Assembly: GCF_013127955.1 (NCBI RefSeq)
Contig: NZ_CP053435.1
Location: 4,092,001-4,156,000 of the forward strand
DNA from: Spirosoma taeanense
GTDB taxonomy: Bacteria > Bacteroidota > Bacteroidia > Cytophagales > Spirosomataceae
Direction: 5' to 3'
Length of the DNA: 64,000 nucleotides
Below, piece after piece: positions 9,412 to 18,204 of this stretch; position 1 is the stretch's first letter, and every line of letters begins with the position of its first letter. The position numbers and the translations under genes were made by a program. A model generated the notes under the pieces. That model did not search any database. It saw only the letters and a program-made list of their open reading frames with translations, and was not told where the DNA came from.

Positions 9412-12400
9412 CTAATGACGGTTTTTCAGTTGCTGTCTGATCTGCTGGTTCTCCTTCTTAAGCTGCTGGTTTTCTTTTTCCAGTTGCTCCAGACGTTTGT
9501 TCATCTGCATCAGGTACAGCATGGTTTCCTCTACTTTTTCGAGCAGTTTGGCATCCATCTTACCCACGTCCACGCCGTCTTTCACCACTTCAGCCGCCGA
9601 GGGTACGCCCGGTAGGTGACGGTGGGTTTTTACGAACGCTTCTACTTCGGCCAGTGGCTTCAGGCGGTAGCCGTTGGCAAAGACGTAGTCGGCCCATTCG
9701 CTGGTGTTGCGGATTGCCACTTTCACCTTTTCGGTCAGGATACCATCCTGTACAAACAGCCGATAACCGACCGGCGTTTTGCTGATCTTATCGCCAATAA
9801 CAACGCCGGTTCCGGTATTCTGCAAATATTGACCGTTCAGTTTCCAGAGTCCGTCAATGGCGGCTTCGCGGCTGCCGCTGGCAAAGTTGGCCAGAATCAC
9901 ATTACCCGTCGCGTCAACGGTCAGGAACTTGCTGACGTTCAGGCTGGCGGGCGATGCACTTGTCAGCTGGGTCAGTTTCAGGCCCGAGCTGTTGGTGGTG
10001 CTGCTCACCACTTCCAGTTTAGCCGTGGGGGCCGTGGTACCGATACCCACGTTGACATTACTGCCCAGCACCAGGGCGTTGGAAGTCGTTACCCTGGCGT
10101 TGGCACCAATGGCAGCCGCATTTTGCAGTCCCGACGCGCCCGCATCGGCCCGGAAGCCCACGAACGTATTGGTGATACCGCCGGTGTTCGTTTTTCCACT
10201 CTCAAAGCCAATGGCGACGTTGTTATCGCCGTTGACACCCACTCCGTTACCGGCGTTGGTGCCCAGATAGACGTTGAAGCCACCCGAAACATTCTGCCCA
10301 CCGGCGTTGTCGCCCAGGAAGAAGTTGGCTGTACCCGTGGTGTTGCTCACCCCGGCATTGGTGCCCATGATAAAGTTCGATGAACCCGTGGTGTTGTTCA
10401 GACCCGCCTGCACGCCCATGAAGGTATTGAAGCTTCCCGTGGTTGTACGCAGACCCGCGCGGTAACCGATGAACGTATTCGCACGCCCGTTGCTGAAATA
10501 GCCCGCCGAGTCGCCCACAAAGGTCGCCTGCACGCCTGTTGTGTTTGAATAACCAGCTTTTGAGCCGATAAAGGTATTCCAGGAAGCCAGGTTCTTATAA
10601 CCGGCCGAATCGCCCACGGCTACGTTATTGGTGCCGGTCTGGTTCGAGAACAGGGCTTTTGGCCCCAGAGCCACGTTGCTACCCCCGCTGGTGTTCGAAG
10701 CCCCGGCGCCGGTCCCAACGAACAGGTTTTCGCCAGTGCCTGCCGAACCACCCGTTACCGTCACCGACGTAATGGCCGTAGCCGTCTGGCTGGCTGCATC
10801 CGATACCTTTACCGTGAACGACTGAGCGCCGGTAGCGGTCAGGTTCGTTACCGTAGCGGTGTTGCCATTGGGCGTGATCGTACCCGGTCCGCTGAACGTA
10901 TAGCTATACGGAGCCGTACCACCCGATACCGTTGCCGACAGCGTAGTCGAACCCGCCGACGTAACCTGCGTAGGATTGGCAGTAAGCGTAACGGCCAACG
11001 GACTCGAATCACCCGGCAGAGCCGCTAAGTTAAAGCGTGCCGATACCGGATTGTGGTCTGAAGTCGTTGCCCCATACGGTCCCTCGATGCCGGTAGCCGG
11101 TAACAGAACATTGGTCGAGTTGCCGACATAGGCAGGAGCCAGCTCATTCGAGATGGTGATATGATCAATGAAACTCGCCGATGAGTTAAACGTTACGCAG
11201 CCTGTGGCTTCAAGGGGTTTGGTGATGACCTGGTAGTTGGCCGCATCCTGATCGAAAGCGGCATAGGTTGATGGCTGCCCCGACGTAATCGACGTCAGAA
11301 TCTGGTCGTTGTAGTCACCAAGCAGGATAATGTTTGCATTGGGATAGTTCTGATCCAGTTCAGCTTTCAGATCCAGAATGTCCTGTTTCCGGCGGTTATA
11401 ATCGGCCGTAGCGCTGCCCGATTTGGCGTGGATACCCACGACGTGAATCTTGCGCGTAACGCCGTTGATAGTTACGTTCGCTACGAACAGGTACGGTAAC
11501 CGGCCCGACGCCCAGCCGTTTGAGGACGGATATGAGTACTTATCCATCAGTAGAGGCTTGCTCTCCGCCAGCACCGGCGTTACGGTTGCGGTGTTATACA
11601 GGACGCAAACCTTCTGCGCGTATCGGGTTGGACCAAAGACAGTTCCGTCACTGTTTACGGTCTGATCGCATTCGTTCTGGAAGTAATATGAAAATCGGTT
11701 CGAGCACACGTAGCTATAACTGCCCGGCAGCGAACTAACAACCTGGGCGTAGCGAGCCTCATCACTTACTTCTTCGTCAACAATGATGTCGGCGTTCAGC
11801 TTCTCGAATACAGCCTTTACGTTCCGGGCCTGCTTGTCTTCATCAACCGGTCCCTGGTCGGCATACGGCCGGGTAGTTGGTGCGGTGGGACAGGTAATTG
11901 AACCCGCATCAGCTCCAAAGAATTCTACGTTCCAGGTGCTGATATCGAAGGTCTGATCGCGGGTCAGTTCCGAGCCACCCGTACCGCCACAAATCTGATC
12001 CGCCAGCGTAGCTCCCGGCACGTCGGACAGAATCCGGGGAAACAACTCTGTGATGTTCGTTGCCCCACTCGTAAAATGATCGCTGATACCGACGATATCT
12101 ACCGGGCCCGAAGGCTTGGTCGCCCCGTTCAGTTCCGAAGCACCTTTGATGTACAGCGTACCGGTTGATGAACCCGCCGTCAGCGTGTACGACGTACTGC
12201 TGAAGGTGGGAGCCGTGCCACTGATGGTTACGCCCAGCACTTTTACGAGCAAACCTTCATTGGCGGGCAGCTGATCGAGCGTCACCACTTTCGGCTCGGG
12301 AATTCTGGGCGTTCCCGCCACGACGGTATAACTGGTTATATCCAGTTCCCGGGCGCCCTGATACGTATTGATGACACCGGCCACCTGAATGGAATCGCCC

Positions 12401-13692
12401 AGCTGTACCTGGCTACCTACGGCTGTGGTGCTGTTGAAAACCGAAATGCCCGCCGTTGCGTCCTGAATGTAAAACTGCTTACCGCCAAACTGGCTGCTGA
12501 CCGTAACGCGTCCGGCGACCTTACCACCCGGCAGCGATGCCGTAGAAGTTCCGTTGGGTTGCGCCCGGGCCACCGCGATAGTTGCAAAAGGAGCTGCCGG
12601 ATCATTTACGGCCCCGCTTACCGTTACGTTCACCGACAGCGGTCCCGCTGTCGTACTGGTTGCATTTGAAACGGTCGCGCTCACCGGCCCGGCGGTGGCA
12701 CCCGTCAGACGGACCCGAATAACGGCATCAACGTTACCGCTGGCGGGCGTAATGGAGAGAGTCGGTGTGTAGATACTACCATCATTGCTGATTTCAACGC
12801 CCGCCGTGGCCGAGATGTTGACGGGCTGCGTCAGGTTTCGTCCCGTCAGCGTGTACGAGCCTGGCGCCGAGGTAGTCCCCACATTGGTCATCAGGTTGGA
12901 GATGGTTACCGGGGTGGCCGTTAAGGTCGGATTTGTCGATGGTGCGTCTGTAGTCGGAACAATCGATACGTCGTCGATAGACAGGCCATGGTCACTCCCG
13001 GTCTGGTCGGCATCGTACCAGCGGAGCATAACTTCCTGCCCGTTCGCCACAGACAGGCCCGTAATGGTATACGTCTTAACGGTGCGGTTATCAGCAGCGT
13101 TTCCGTTAAGCGCGCCTGAGGCAACGGTTGTACCCGAAATCGGACTGGTAAAGTCCAGCGATGGCACGGCCGTGTAGCCCGTTGGTACAGCGCCCGCGGC
13201 TACGCTCAGGCTCGTGATGGGCGAAGCCGAAACCAGATACGAGAAAGTGACGGTTTGAGCCGCAGCCCCGCTGTTGCGCCACTGCTCGCCTGCGTAAGTT
13301 ACCTGCAGCGACGTGATTGTGAAACCCGTATTATTCTGCAGCCGAATACCATAAGCAAAGCTACCGGCTGCCGCTCCGCCCGAGCCAACCGAACCCAGCG
13401 CCCGGTCGGTTTCCGTACCTGTTCCGAAGCTATAAAGAGCGCCCGCATTCGAACCTCCATTACTAGCGGTAATAGTGGTTCCTGTTCCGGTTCGCTCGGC
13501 ATAGACGCCGGGAATCGTCGTATTCTGCTCATAGGTAGCAGTTCCGCTGGTTACCAGCGTATTGAACGTTTCGGTAAGGGTTGTGCTGGAAGGCGTGACC
13601 GATACCTGCGCCAGAACAGGCATCGCCAGACTGAGCCCGCAACACAGCATAACGAAGAGTCGGTTGTAAAACCGTTGGTAGAATTTGGACAT
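9412..13692 (-). CDS. Fibre paralogue D: extracellular DNase fused to a TMF fibre (1426 aa)
   Basis: A GGAGGAATC ribosome site and signal peptide (to about residue 29) open the gene. Residues about 36-246 are an all-beta domain (ETFNTL...IDDVSI) often found before secreted nucleases; about 255-360 an Ig-like domain; about 385-555 an OB-fold-like part (GRVTVSSQFGGKQFYIQD). Residues about 583-888 are an endonuclease/exonuclease/phosphatase domain of the ExeM type with all expected active-site stations: WNVEFF (N588), EEVSD (E640/E641), GIHAKS (H755), GDYND (D793, N795), IDH (D843, H844), SDHNP (D879, H880). An Ig/PKD-like domain (about 897-980) links to about 14 fibre repeats, the constant C-terminal domain and a coiled coil. 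Predicted to cut extracellular DNA while attached to a multimeric fibre. It has no T9SS tail. Confidence 0.88.
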   Translation of the reverse strand: MSKFYQRFYNRLFVMLCCGLSLAMPVLAQVSVTPSSTTLTETFNTLVTSGTATYEQNTTIPGVYAERTGTGTTITASNGGSNAGALYSFGTGTETDRALGSVGSGGAAAGSFAYGIRLQNNTGFTITSLQVTYAGEQWRNSGAAAQTVTFSYLVSASPITSLSVAAGAVPTGYTAVPSLDFTSPISGTTVASGALNGNAADNRTVKTYTITGLSVANGQEVMLRWYDADQTGSDHGLSIDDVSIVPTTDAPSTNPTLTATPVTISNLMTNVGTTSAPGSYTLTGRNLTQPVNISATAGVEISNDGSIYTPTLSITPASGNVDAVIRVRLTGATAGPVSATVSNATSTTAGPLSVNVTVSGAVNDPAAPFATIAVARAQPNGTSTASLPGGKVAGRVTVSSQFGGKQFYIQDATAGISVFNSTTAVGSQVQLGDSIQVAGVINTYQGARELDITSYTVVAGTPRIPEPKVVTLDQLPANEGLLVKVLGVTISGTAPTFSSTSYTLTAGSSTGTLYIKGASELNGATKPSGPVDIVGISDHFTSGATNITELFPRILSDVPGATLADQICGGTGGSELTRDQTFDISTWNVEFFGADAGSITCPTAPTTRPYADQGPVDEDKQARNVKAVFEKLNADIIVDEEVSDEARYAQVVSSLPGSYSYVCSNRFSYYFQNECDQTVNSDGTVFGPTRYAQKVCVLYNTATVTPVLAESKPLLMDKYSYPSSNGWASGRLPYLFVANVTINGVTRKIHVVGIHAKSGSATADYNRRKQDILDLKAELDQNYPNANIILLGDYNDQILTSITSGQPSTYAAFDQDAANYQVITKPLEATGCVTFNSSASFIDHITISNELAPAYVGNSTNVLLPATGIEGPYGATTSDHNPVSARFNLAALPGDSSPLAVTLTANPTQVTSAGSTTLSATVSGGTAPYSYTFSGPGTITPNGNTATVTNLTATGAQSFTVKVSDAASQTATAITSVTVTGGSAGTGENLFVGTGAGASNTSGGSNVALGPKALFSNQTGTNNVAVGDSAGYKNLASWNTFIGSKAGYSNTTGVQATFVGDSAGYFSNGRANTFIGYRAGLRTTTGSFNTFMGVQAGLNNTTGSSNFIMGTNAGVSNTTGTANFFLGDNAGGQNVSGGFNVYLGTNAGNGVGVNGDNNVAIGFESGKTNTGGITNTFVGFRADAGASGLQNAAAIGANARVTTSNALVLGSNVNVGIGTTAPTAKLEVVSSTTNSSGLKLTQLTSASPASLNVSKFLTVDATGNVILANFASGSREAAIDGLWKLNGQYLQNTGTGVVIGDKISKTPVGYRLFVQDGILTEKVKVAIRNTSEWADYVFANGYRLKPLAEVEAFVKTHRHLPGVPSAAEVVKDGVDVGKMDAKLLEKVEETMLYLMQMNKRLEQLEKENQQLKKENQQIRQQLKNRH

Positions 13693-13720
13693 GATTCCTC
13701 CATATGAGTTGTTGATGCCG

Positions 13721-13728
13721 CAAAATTA
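13721..13728 (-). promoter_or_regulatory. -7 box of fibre gene D
   Basis: TAATTTTG on the minus strand matches TAnnTTTG exactly, 28 bp before the ATG. I see no clear -33 TTG. The spacing to the start copies that of gene C. Confidence 0.45.
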
Positions 13729-13847
13729 CCGACTTAAAACCTGTTTTTTGTTTCCGGAATAGGATGTCTGGAACACCAATACCCGATTCGTTTAATTACG
13801 GATGTCATTACGTTGTTAACTCCTTAAGGGATAATGCCTTTGCGGAG

Positions 13848-13878
13848 TCCCCGCTCAGAAAAAATTATTGAGCGGGGA
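13848..13878 (-). terminator. Terminator-like hairpin after fibre gene E
   Basis: A 10-bp GC-rich stem (13848-13857 with 13869-13878) lies 17 nt past the E stop. No long T run follows on the minus strand. Confidence 0.5.
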
Positions 13879-13895
13879 GACACAATCCGGATTAA

Positions 13896-15929
13896 TTACC
13901 GACGCTGACGACGCAGTTCAGCAACCTGCCGGGTTAACCGGCGATTCTTCTGATCCTGCAACTGAGAGCGTTTTTCGAGCGCAATGACGTAAAGTGTCAG
14001 CTCTTCAATCTTTCTGAGTAGCATCGCATCGGTCTGGTGGAGATCGTTACCCTGCTCGACCATGCCCTCGGCCGAGGGGACACCCGGCAGGTGCTGGTTG
14101 GTCTTGATGAACTCCTCGACCTCAGCCAGCGGCTTGAGTTGATAGGTTGGGGCGAACACGTAATCGCTCCACTCGGCAGTGTTTTTCACCGCTACCTTCA
14201 CCTTTTCAGTCAGAATCCCCTTACTCACAAACAGATTGTAATCGGCGGGCATTCGGGCGATGTCCTGTCCAATTACGACCCGGTCGGCATTTCGGCTATG
14301 CAGAATCTGACCATTACGTTCCCAGAGGGCGTCGGCCGCTACGCGACCACCACTGCCGTAGTTGGCCAGGATCACCGTGCCCGTTCCATCCACCGTCAGA
14401 AACTTGCTGGCGCTACCCGCTGCGGGCGAGCTACTGGTCAGGTTCTCCAGCCGCAACCCCGAGCTATTGGCTACCCCACTGGTGACATGGAGCCGGACCG
14501 AGGGCGCCGTGGTACCGATACCTACGTTAGCGTTGTTGCCCAGCACCAGCGCGTTGTTCACCGTTACGCGGGCGTTAGCGCCAATGGCAGCCGCATTTTG
14601 CAGTCCCGACGCGCCCGCATCGGCCCGGAAGCCCAGGAAAGTATTAGTAGTGCCGCCACTGTTGCCCCGGCCAGCTTCGAAACCAATAGCCAGGTTGTTG
14701 GAGCCATTAACGCCCGTGCCGTTACCGGCGTTGGTGCCTAAGTAGACGTTATAGCCGCCGGTCGTGTTACCGGCCCCGGCGTTGTCACCCACAAAGAAAT
14801 TGGCCGTACCGCTGGTGTTGGCGTAACCCGCGTTCGTACCGATCATGACGTTGGAATTACCGTTTGTATTATTCTGCCCCGCCTGTACGCCCAGAAAGGT
14901 GTTGAACTGACCCGTGGTGTTGCTTAGCCCCGCCTGAAACCCCAGCATGGTGTTTGATCCGGCGGTCGTATTCGTTCCGGCCCGAATGCCAATCAGGGTG
15001 TTTTCAGTTCCATTAAAATTGGCTAATCCGGCTTTGCTGCCGATCATGATATTATTCCAGGCCAGATTATTCAGTCCGGCACTGTCGCCAATCATGATGT
15101 TGTAAGACGCGCTTTTATTATTGTAGCCCGCCCGCATACCAATAGCGATATTGCTGGACCCCGTACCATTGCCAAACCCTGCCTGAACGCCCATGTACTG
15201 ATTCTGCTTGCCGGTGGTGTTACCAGCTCCGGCCTGCAAGCCCAGGAAAACGCTGTTTACGCCAGCCGTATTATTACTGCCAGCGCCGTAGCCCAGCATG
15301 ACGTTATTTAGCCCGGTGGTGTTGGACGCCCCCGCCCCCGAACCAATGAAGGTGTTGTTTACCCCTATAGTATTCTGAGTACCGGCGCTGGCCCCCACAA
15401 AGGTGTTGTCCTGCCCGCCCGTGTTGAGCCGCCCCGCCCGGTACCCAACGAACGTATTAAACCCCGACGTATTCTGTATGCCAGCCCCGGCGCCAACAAA
15501 TGTATTCGCCGATCCACCACCCGTATTGTATCCGGCACTATCACCTACCATTACGTTATAAACCCCGGCGTATTGGGAGTAATACGCAAAAGCGCCCACC
15601 GCCACGTTATTCGATCCTCCCCGATGCCCAAAGGCTCCGGCGTATGAGCCAATGTACACCGTATTCCGATTACCATACGTAGAACTCCCGCTGCCCGCCG
15701 AATACCCCAGGTACGTATTGTAGGGAGCCGCCGGATCATCAAACGCCTTGTAAGATCCAATGCCGACGGTTTTAGTCAACGTAGAAGAAATCGGGAGCTG
15801 GAAACGGTAGCGCTGCTCACTGTTCGCGCGCAGGTTATAGGTAGAGAGCGGTACATTGATGGCTGGTCCCGTCTGCGCCAGTGCAGTCTGTCCAACCAGC
15901 AGCAACAGGAGTACGTATTGATTTTTCAT
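13896..15929 (-). CDS. Fibre paralogue E: TMF/tail-fibre-like repeat surface protein (677 aa)
   Basis: The signal peptide is MKNQYVLLLLLVGQTALAQ. A mature N-terminal segment of about 40 residues (INVPLSTYNLRANSEQRYRF) is unique in the array and includes a Thr-rich turn before the repeats begin (NTYLGYSAGSGSS). Roughly 20 units of 17 residues lead into the shared neck, NVGIGTTAP, the C-terminal domain (EWSDYVFAPTY, HLPGVPSA) and an Arg/Gln-rich coiled coil. Its end carries the second C-terminal type (MVEQGNDLHQTDAMLLRK) shared with F, G and H. A 55-bp stretch (14581-14635) is identical to 10106-10160 in D, despite the different subfamily, pointing to exchange between copies. Confidence 0.85.
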   Translation of the reverse strand: MKNQYVLLLLLVGQTALAQTGPAINVPLSTYNLRANSEQRYRFQLPISSTLTKTVGIGSYKAFDDPAAPYNTYLGYSAGSGSSTYGNRNTVYIGSYAGAFGHRGGSNNVAVGAFAYYSQYAGVYNVMVGDSAGYNTGGGSANTFVGAGAGIQNTSGFNTFVGYRAGRLNTGGQDNTFVGASAGTQNTIGVNNTFIGSGAGASNTTGLNNVMLGYGAGSNNTAGVNSVFLGLQAGAGNTTGKQNQYMGVQAGFGNGTGSSNIAIGMRAGYNNKSASYNIMIGDSAGLNNLAWNNIMIGSKAGLANFNGTENTLIGIRAGTNTTAGSNTMLGFQAGLSNTTGQFNTFLGVQAGQNNTNGNSNVMIGTNAGYANTSGTANFFVGDNAGAGNTTGGYNVYLGTNAGNGTGVNGSNNLAIGFEAGRGNSGGTTNTFLGFRADAGASGLQNAAAIGANARVTVNNALVLGNNANVGIGTTAPSVRLHVTSGVANSSGLRLENLTSSSPAAGSASKFLTVDGTGTVILANYGSGGRVAADALWERNGQILHSRNADRVVIGQDIARMPADYNLFVSKGILTEKVKVAVKNTAEWSDYVFAPTYQLKPLAEVEEFIKTNQHLPGVPSAEGMVEQGNDLHQTDAMLLRKIEELTLYVIALEKRSQLQDQKNRRLTRQVAELRRQRR

Positions 15930-15969
15930 AACCGGATTGTTTTGCCAGGGCAGTGGTTTGAAACGATAA

Positions 15970-15995
15970 AAGCACGGCTCAACTAAGCCGTGCTT
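15970..15995 (-). terminator. Terminator-like hairpin after fibre gene F
   Basis: A perfect 10-bp stem (15970-15979 with 15986-15995, loop 6 nt) is followed on the minus strand by TTTATCG. It lies between the F stop and the E start. Confidence 0.65.
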
Positions 15996-16068
15996 AAATA
16001 TCTGGATTGATTACTTAACCTCAATCCTATAGACAATCATTCGTCTGATTTCGACTAACCGGTAGCTA

Positions 16069-18111
16069 TTACTTCTTTTTCAGATGCTGCCGGATCAGCC
16101 GATTCTCTTTTTTAAGCTGATCTATTTCCTTCTGTTGCTGCTCGTTACGCCGACGCGCTTCAATCATATAGAGGGTTAACTCTTCGATCTTTTCGAGCAG
16201 TTTAGCGTCGGTTTGGTGGAGATCGTTGCCCTGCTCCACCATCTGCTGCGCGGAGGGCACGCCCGGCAGGTGCTGGTGCTGCTGAATGTAGGTTTCCACT
16301 TCGCCTAAACTGCGCAGCTTGTAGGTGGGCCCAAACACGTAGTCGCTCCACTCAGCGGTGTTCCTGACGGCCACCTTCACCTTCTCAGTCAGAATGCCTT
16401 GTCCCACGTACAGACTGTAGCCCGAAGGGGTTTTGCTCACGCCCTGGCCGATAATGATAGCCTCGCCCTTGAGGCTCTGCAGGTAGTCCCCTTTTCGCTG
16501 CCATAACGCTTCGACCCCCTCACCGTCGGCCCCTACCCGCGCCCCGGCGACGTAGTTGGCTAAGATTACATCTCCGTTCACATTGACCGTCAGAAACTTA
16601 CTGGCGTTGGCAACCGGCGCACTGGCCGACGTAATGGGCAGGCGAATCCCTGCTGAGTTAGGAATACCACCTACAATGTGCAGTTTGTTAAGCGGAGCAT
16701 CCGTGCCAATGCCTACATTAGCGTTGTCGCCCAGCACCAGACTGTTGCTTTGGCTGACCCTGGCGTTGGTGCCCAACGCACTGGCATTGGTCAGACCAGC
16801 CGCCGTGGCATCGGCCCGAAAGCCGATGAACGTATTGGTATTACCGCCGTTATTGCCCCGACCAGCCTCAAAACCAATGGCCGTGTTGTTGGAGCCGTTG
16901 ACGCCTGAGCCGTTGCCCGCATTGGTGCCCAGATACACGTTATACCCCCCGGAGGTATTGGCAGCCCCGGCGTTGTCACCCACAAAGAAGTTGGCCGTAC
17001 CGCTGGTATTGCTGCTGCCGGCATTAACGCCGATCATCACGTTGGAGCCGCCGGTGGTGTTGTTCAGACCCGCCTGCACGCCCAGGAACGTGTTGAACTG
17101 CCCGGTGGTGTTAGCCCGGCCACTCAGATAGCCCAGAAAGGTGTTGGCCCCCACTGTCGTGCTGTAACCAGCCTGATAGCCTACAAACGTATTCTGAGTA
17201 CTGCCAATATTAGAAAAACCTGCTTTGGAACCCAGAAAAACATTATTTGAGGCATTATTACTGTAGCCCGCCGAATCGCCTACGGCTACGTTGTTACGGC
17301 CCGACTGGTTGTTATAAGCGGCCCGTCCGCCCAAAACAGCGTTGCTATAGCCTGACGTATTGTTCCGACCTGCATTTTGCCCTATAAATGTATTATTCGT
17401 GGCCGTTGAGCTATTATAGCCAGCCTCCCTTCCAACAAACGTATTGCTACTGCCAGTTGTGTTAAAGGCTCCGGCATACAGACCCAAAAAGGTGTTAAAA
17501 CTGCCGGTTGTGTTGTAGTAGCCCGTCTGATAACCCGAAAACACGTTGTTATTTCCACTCGTTGTATTGATCCCGGCCTGAAATCCAGAAAATACATTCC
17601 CAGTTCCCGACGTATTGTTTACGCCGGACCCGTAACCGGTAAACACATTATTGGCTCCGGTAGTATTGTTGAATCCAGATTGAAAGCCCATGAAAACGTT
17701 TCCGGCCGCGCTCGTGTTATTTACGCCCGCCTGGTGTCCAATGAAGACATTTCCATTAGCCACATTATTACCCCCGGCTGCCCGGCCCAAAAATACATTC
17801 TGAGATCCTGCAGTGTTGTTCAAACCAGCTTCAAAGCCTGCAAATACATTGTCTGTACCGGTCGTGGTAAATTTACCTGCATCGACGCCGAAGAATGAGT
17901 TGCCTACGCCAGAAGTCAGGAAATAACCAGCATTGTAGCCGACTACGGTTCCGCGATTGCCGGTAATGGAACCATTGCCCCCTGCACCGGGGCCTACCAG
18001 CGTGTTGAACGTGCCCGGAGTGCCGGAGTTGCTGGTGTTAGCTACGTAGTTGCCCTGGGCCAGCAGGTTCAGGGGCAGTAAAGCGATACAAAAGTAGAAG
18101 ACAAGGCGCAT
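16069..18111 (-). CDS. Fibre paralogue F: TMF/tail-fibre-like repeat surface protein (680 aa)
   Basis: I use the ATG at 18111, which gives a proper signal peptide (MRLVFYFCIALLPLNLLAQ); the frame to 18192 adds 27 residues without secretion features. NYVANTSNSGTPGTFNTLVG resembles the start of A. About 24 repeats follow, rich in NVFxGxxxGxNNTTG, then the neck, NVGIGTDAP, the C-terminal domain (EWSDYVFGPTY, HLPGVPSA, MVEQGNDLHQTDAKLLEK) and a coiled coil. Its last 133 or so codons before the coiled coil are almost identical in DNA to those of H. G ends 94 bp upstream of this start, with no strong terminator between, so G and F could share a transcript. Confidence 0.85.
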   Translation of the reverse strand: MRLVFYFCIALLPLNLLAQGNYVANTSNSGTPGTFNTLVGPGAGGNGSITGNRGTVVGYNAGYFLTSGVGNSFFGVDAGKFTTTGTDNVFAGFEAGLNNTAGSQNVFLGRAAGGNNVANGNVFIGHQAGVNNTSAAGNVFMGFQSGFNNTTGANNVFTGYGSGVNNTSGTGNVFSGFQAGINTTSGNNNVFSGYQTGYYNTTGSFNTFLGLYAGAFNTTGSSNTFVGREAGYNSSTATNNTFIGQNAGRNNTSGYSNAVLGGRAAYNNQSGRNNVAVGDSAGYSNNASNNVFLGSKAGFSNIGSTQNTFVGYQAGYSTTVGANTFLGYLSGRANTTGQFNTFLGVQAGLNNTTGGSNVMIGVNAGSSNTSGTANFFVGDNAGAANTSGGYNVYLGTNAGNGSGVNGSNNTAIGFEAGRGNNGGNTNTFIGFRADATAAGLTNASALGTNARVSQSNSLVLGDNANVGIGTDAPLNKLHIVGGIPNSAGIRLPITSASAPVANASKFLTVNVNGDVILANYVAGARVGADGEGVEALWQRKGDYLQSLKGEAIIIGQGVSKTPSGYSLYVGQGILTEKVKVAVRNTAEWSDYVFGPTYKLRSLGEVETYIQQHQHLPGVPSAQQMVEQGNDLHQTDAKLLEKIEELTLYMIEARRRNEQQQKEIDQLKKENRLIRQHLKKK
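16161..16560 (-). repeat. Long dispersed repeat, copy in fibre gene F
   Basis: This 400-bp segment aligns without gaps to 21022-21421 in H. By eye there are nine mismatches, all synonymous, including 137 nt in a row without one. The segment encodes the C-terminal domain. Coding sequence either side diverges sharply, which points to recent gene conversion. Confidence 0.85.
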
Positions 18112-18204
18112 AGGAATAAGACGATAGGTGAACGGATATTTGTCTGGAAAAGATAGAGTTATCTTTCCCAGATGCTCTAATTCCTTGAGCAAACGGTAAA
18201 CTGT

